From Saprospiraceae bacterium (GTDB taxonomy: Bacteria; Bacteroidota; Bacteroidia; Chitinophagales; Saprospiraceae): a stretch of DNA of 35,560 nt. A model generated the notes under the pieces. It was given only the letters and a program-made list of their open reading frames with translations, was not told the DNA's origin and did no database searches. Location: positions 1-35,560 of the forward strand of contig JAIPBE010000037.1 in the NCBI GenBank assembly GCA_021738725.1, written 5' to 3'. A program made the translations under genes and the position numbers. Positions 33,295 through 35,560 of the stretch are shown here, piece after piece (position 1 is the first letter of the stretch; each line of letters opens with the position of its first letter).

Positions 33295-34833
33295 ATGAAA
33301 CGACTATATCTGCTCTGGCTACTGCATTTACCATTTTTCCTTTTGGCACAAAAACATGATGCAAATTGGGTATATTCAAGTTCCAACCCCGATGATAGTT
33401 TGATATGTACCTTAGGCTTCAATGATAGCGTATTAACATACAATTTAATTTCCGGTCCTATCTTGGCTAGTTCTTCAGCTAGCTATAGTTTTAATAATGG
33501 AACTCTTCAATGTTATTCCGATGGTAGAAAGATGTATGCAAAAGATTTTAAAGTGATCCAGAATGGAGATTCACTGGATTATATTGATGCGTGGGTAAAG
33601 CCACCCAAGGGAATATCCATTGATTTTTATACCGGAGTATTTCTTCCTTTTCCAAATATGCGGGATAAATGGGCAGTTTATCTCCAGACAGTAGTCAATC
33701 ATCATAGTATTGACGACCAAGATATTGGTTTATGTTATTCAATTGTTGATCTAGAAGCCGACCTGGGGAAGGGGAAGGTGCTCAGCAAGCAAAACCTGTT
33801 GATGGATAGTGTTTATCAATATACCTGTATCCAACATGGCAATGGACTGGATTGGTGGATCGTAGGCCACAAATACAATAAGGTAGACTTTGAAATTTAT
33901 CTGTTGACCACAGAAGGGTTTCAGTACATGTCCACACAGCACTTTGATATGCCGGTATATGACTACAACTACAACCGATCACCGGTCATTTCTTCCGAAA
34001 AGGGTGACTGGATCTATCTTCAGTTTGCCATTCATGCAGGGTATTTATTCAACTTTGACCGGTGTCAAGGTGTGCTCGAATTTAAAACTGAAGTGGCGGT
34101 TCCGGATAGTGTTGATTTACCAAATCCCTTTAATTATGGCATGGCATTTCCGATTTCATCACCCTCAGGTAAGTTGATGTACTCCATGTTCCGAGATCAG
34201 ATAAAAAAAGACAATAAAATGGTCAGTCGGTTCAGATTGATGCAAGCTAATCTGGATTCAAGTTTACCCGTATTTCAATTTCTGACGCACAAAGAAATAT
34301 TAAGTTATGCTTTCGGCTATCCAGAGCTTGGTCCTGATGGAAAAATTTATTCCAAACATTTGGATGAAACTGGTAAACTGAACTTTCTATCCATCATTCA
34401 TCGACCTGACGACTTGATGGATGGATGTGGTTTGGAGGTACCCGGAAAACCATTCCCATCTGGGTTCAGGACATCATCTACCCCCCGCTTCCCAAACTAT
34501 CGCCTGGGTCCACTGGTGGGCAGTGAATGCGATACGGTCACCACTGCTGTAAAAGTTCCTGATGGAAATGAAATCTATGATTTGAAGCTTTCACCAAATC
34601 CGTCGGCTGGTCCTGTTGATGTCGAGATCACCTTACCGGAATACCAAGGTCACCAGGTACAGTGTGATGTTTTCAATGCCTTTGGCGTACAAGTGTCCAG
34701 CCATACTTTTCCACCGTTTAGTTATCGGCATACCCTTGATATTTCCCGTTTTGGATCAGGGATGTATACTGTTCATCTGGTGGTAGATGGACTGGTAGTT
34801 CGGACTGAAAAACTGGTGGTGGTGGGGAGGTAG
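33295..34833 (+). CDS. Secreted T9SS-dependent protein, probable beta-propeller
   Basis: The product is 512 residues. It starts with a signal peptide (MKRLYLLWLLHLPFFLLAQ). The middle (about 20-410) is a series of Asp/Tyr/Trp-rich beta strands with repeated G-D-W-I-Y and S-P-x-G-K-L-M-Y-type blades, followed by TPRFPNYRLGPLVGSECDT. That pattern is seen at the end of propeller domains in many Saprospiria exported proteins. The last 80 residues are a type A sorting domain (LKLSPNPSAGPVDVEITLPE, then FGSGMYTVHLVVDGLVV), so the protein is exported by the type IX system to the surface or medium. Its specific role is unknown. ATG 33295 is chosen because it begins the signal peptide. Confidence 0.85.
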   Translation: MKRLYLLWLLHLPFFLLAQKHDANWVYSSSNPDDSLICTLGFNDSVLTYNLISGPILASSSASYSFNNGTLQCYSDGRKMYAKDFKVIQNGDSLDYIDAWVKPPKGISIDFYTGVFLPFPNMRDKWAVYLQTVVNHHSIDDQDIGLCYSIVDLEADLGKGKVLSKQNLLMDSVYQYTCIQHGNGLDWWIVGHKYNKVDFEIYLLTTEGFQYMSTQHFDMPVYDYNYNRSPVISSEKGDWIYLQFAIHAGYLFNFDRCQGVLEFKTEVAVPDSVDLPNPFNYGMAFPISSPSGKLMYSMFRDQIKKDNKMVSRFRLMQANLDSSLPVFQFLTHKEILSYAFGYPELGPDGKIYSKHLDETGKLNFLSIIHRPDDLMDGCGLEVPGKPFPSGFRTSSTPRFPNYRLGPLVGSECDTVTTAVKVPDGNEIYDLKLSPNPSAGPVDVEITLPEYQGHQVQCDVFNAFGVQVSSHTFPPFSYRHTLDISRFGSGMYTVHLVVDGLVVRTEKLVVVGR

Positions 34834-35406
34834 GCAAGTATCATTCTCAACCACAGAAAAGTGGAATTATATGGGATTGCTCGGCATTGTGCGGTGTCCC
34901 ACCGCAACCATAAGGAAGTCTGTGATAGTTGAAGTGTGCTCTCAGGTACTTTCAACAATCATGGAAGTATCGTTGTAGCCGATCTGGATCGTGAAAAGGT
35001 AGAGAGTTCGTTTTCAGGTTCCGGTGAGACACCGACAGGGGGGTACTGGTGAGACACCAGTACCAACAAAACAGGACAATTATTCATAAAGTAATGTGTT
35101 GGTACGAGTGTCTCACTCGTACCTGTTATTGTGCGGTGTCCCACCGCAAACTTCAGGAATTCTGTGCTAGTTGGAGAGAGCTCTCAGGCACTTTAAACAA
35201 TCATGTAAGTTCAGTTGTAGCTTCAAGCGTATTGACTTCGGGCATATCAGATTAGAATGGATGATTTATACTTTTTATCCTCATTATTGAGGACAAAGTG
35301 ACTGATTAATATTCTACAAATGTTAAATACTCCATTATTTAACACAAGAGCTATTGACAGTATCAAAACTTTCTTTCAAATTCGGTGCTCATCTCTAAAC
35401 CAAAAC
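34834..35406. repeat. Gene-free region with hairpins and a 242-bp-offset direct duplication
   Basis: There is no gene here. Small hairpins: GCGGTG-TCC-CACCGC at 34891-34905 and 35133-35147, CGGTG-AGA-CACCG at 35022-35034, 10-bp arms GGTACTGGTG / CACCAGTACC at 35042-35064, and GGTACGAGTG / CACTCGTACC at 35101-35123. In addition, about 95 bp (34884-34979) recurs at 35126-35225, including GCTCTCAGG, ACTTT-AACAATCATG and GTTGTAGC. The leader of the next gene (35307-35406) follows. Confidence 0.75.
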
Positions 35407-35560
35407 ATGATGTACACCTACCCCCCCCCCCCCCCCCTCGCTGGAGGCATCGCCCCAGTATCATCAAACTAGTTGGATTAGCTCTCGGCTATGTATTGTT
35501 ATTTAACAACATGGCATTTAGCCAATCCTACTGCGATCCACTTCCCGTCCACGGAAGTTG
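35407..35560 (+). CDS. 5' end of a secreted-protein gene interrupted by a C17 tract (partial)
   Basis: ATGATG at 35407 is followed by TAC-ACC-TAC and then 17 C residues (35421-35437). In the frame of the ATG the reading stops after 21 codons. In the frame starting at 35448 an excellent signal peptide is read: RWRHRPSIIK, then LVGLALGYVLLFNN, then MAFSQSYC. It is open to the end of the window. No ATG, GTG or TTG lies in that frame between the tract and the hydrophobic core. A tract of 16 or 19 C would join the ATG to the signal peptide. The gene is therefore either phase-OFF in this assembly or carries a homopolymer error. The product beyond the window is unknown; a T9SS cargo would fit the neighbourhood. 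Confidence 0.55.
35421..35437. repeat. Homopolymeric C17 tract
   Basis: Seventeen consecutive C residues, the only homopolymer of this length in the window, sit five codons into a reading frame. Such tracts mutate by slipped-strand mispairing and are typical phase-variation switches. They are also common places for assembly and basecalling errors. Confidence 0.9.

Noticed and set aside
34834-35406. Insertion sequence remnant
   Set aside because: No transposase fragment is seen in any frame; only hairpins and a non-coding duplication are present.

Overview
The window looks like a chromosomal segment of a Bacteroidota bacterium, most likely in the Saprospiria (Lewinella/Haliscomenobacter-like). 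The evidence is a set of lineage-typical families: a DUF2723 membrane protein, a DUF4834-like mini-protein, DUF5606, a fused alpha/beta branched-chain 2-oxoacid dehydrogenase and type IX secretion (T9SS) C-terminal sorting domains. Several genes also carry the Bacteroidota -7 promoter motif TAnnTTTG, and start codons are often preceded by weak or no Shine-Dalgarno sequence. The assignment is by recognition only; no database search was run.

Layout. 1-349: intergenic mosaic of short repeat modules. 350-2413: an MFS transporter converging on a minus-strand pair (DUF4834-like mini-protein, then an RluA-type pseudouridine synthase). 2531-7583: a compact plus-strand operon of DUF2723 protein, RpiB and a secreted M28 peptidase. 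7584-8173: a gene-free stretch holding a 260-bp-period duplication of the repeat mosaic. 8174-9998: an HD-domain protein divergent from an HtrA protease. 10051-12262: a terminator-bounded small protein, tRNA-Arg(CCG), a lipoprotein and a secreted protein. 12286-17352: minus-strand genes for a lipoprotein and two secreted amidohydrolases. 17473-24624: a plus-strand operon of a MerR/B12-fold regulator, a lipoprotein and a complete RND tripartite efflux pump. 24640-31894: minus-strand housekeeping genes (DUF5606, BCKDH E1, RF1, anti-sigma-like protein, ECF sigma factor, TPR protein, DMT transporter). 31895-35560: a looser, more AT-rich region with a small conserved gene, a relic-like T9SS ORF, a T9SS secreted protein, hairpin repeats, and the 5' end of another secreted-protein gene interrupted by a C17 tract.

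The most interesting signals are in the last 3 kb. A 17-base C tract lies directly after an ATG and puts it out of frame with a downstream signal peptide, which suggests a phase-variable secreted protein or a homopolymer sequencing error. An apparently related 5' leader, with the same 100-nt spacing to ATGATG, precedes the relic-like T9SS ORF 2.65 kb upstream. A family of short perfect hairpins lies between and beside the two. Other points are a MerR/B12-fold regulator that lacks both expected cobalamin-contact histidines in front of an efflux operon, amidohydrolase domains lacking the HxH metal motif, two cysteine-free anti-sigma-like proteins, and the modular repeat mosaic around 7.6-8.1 kb and at the left edge.
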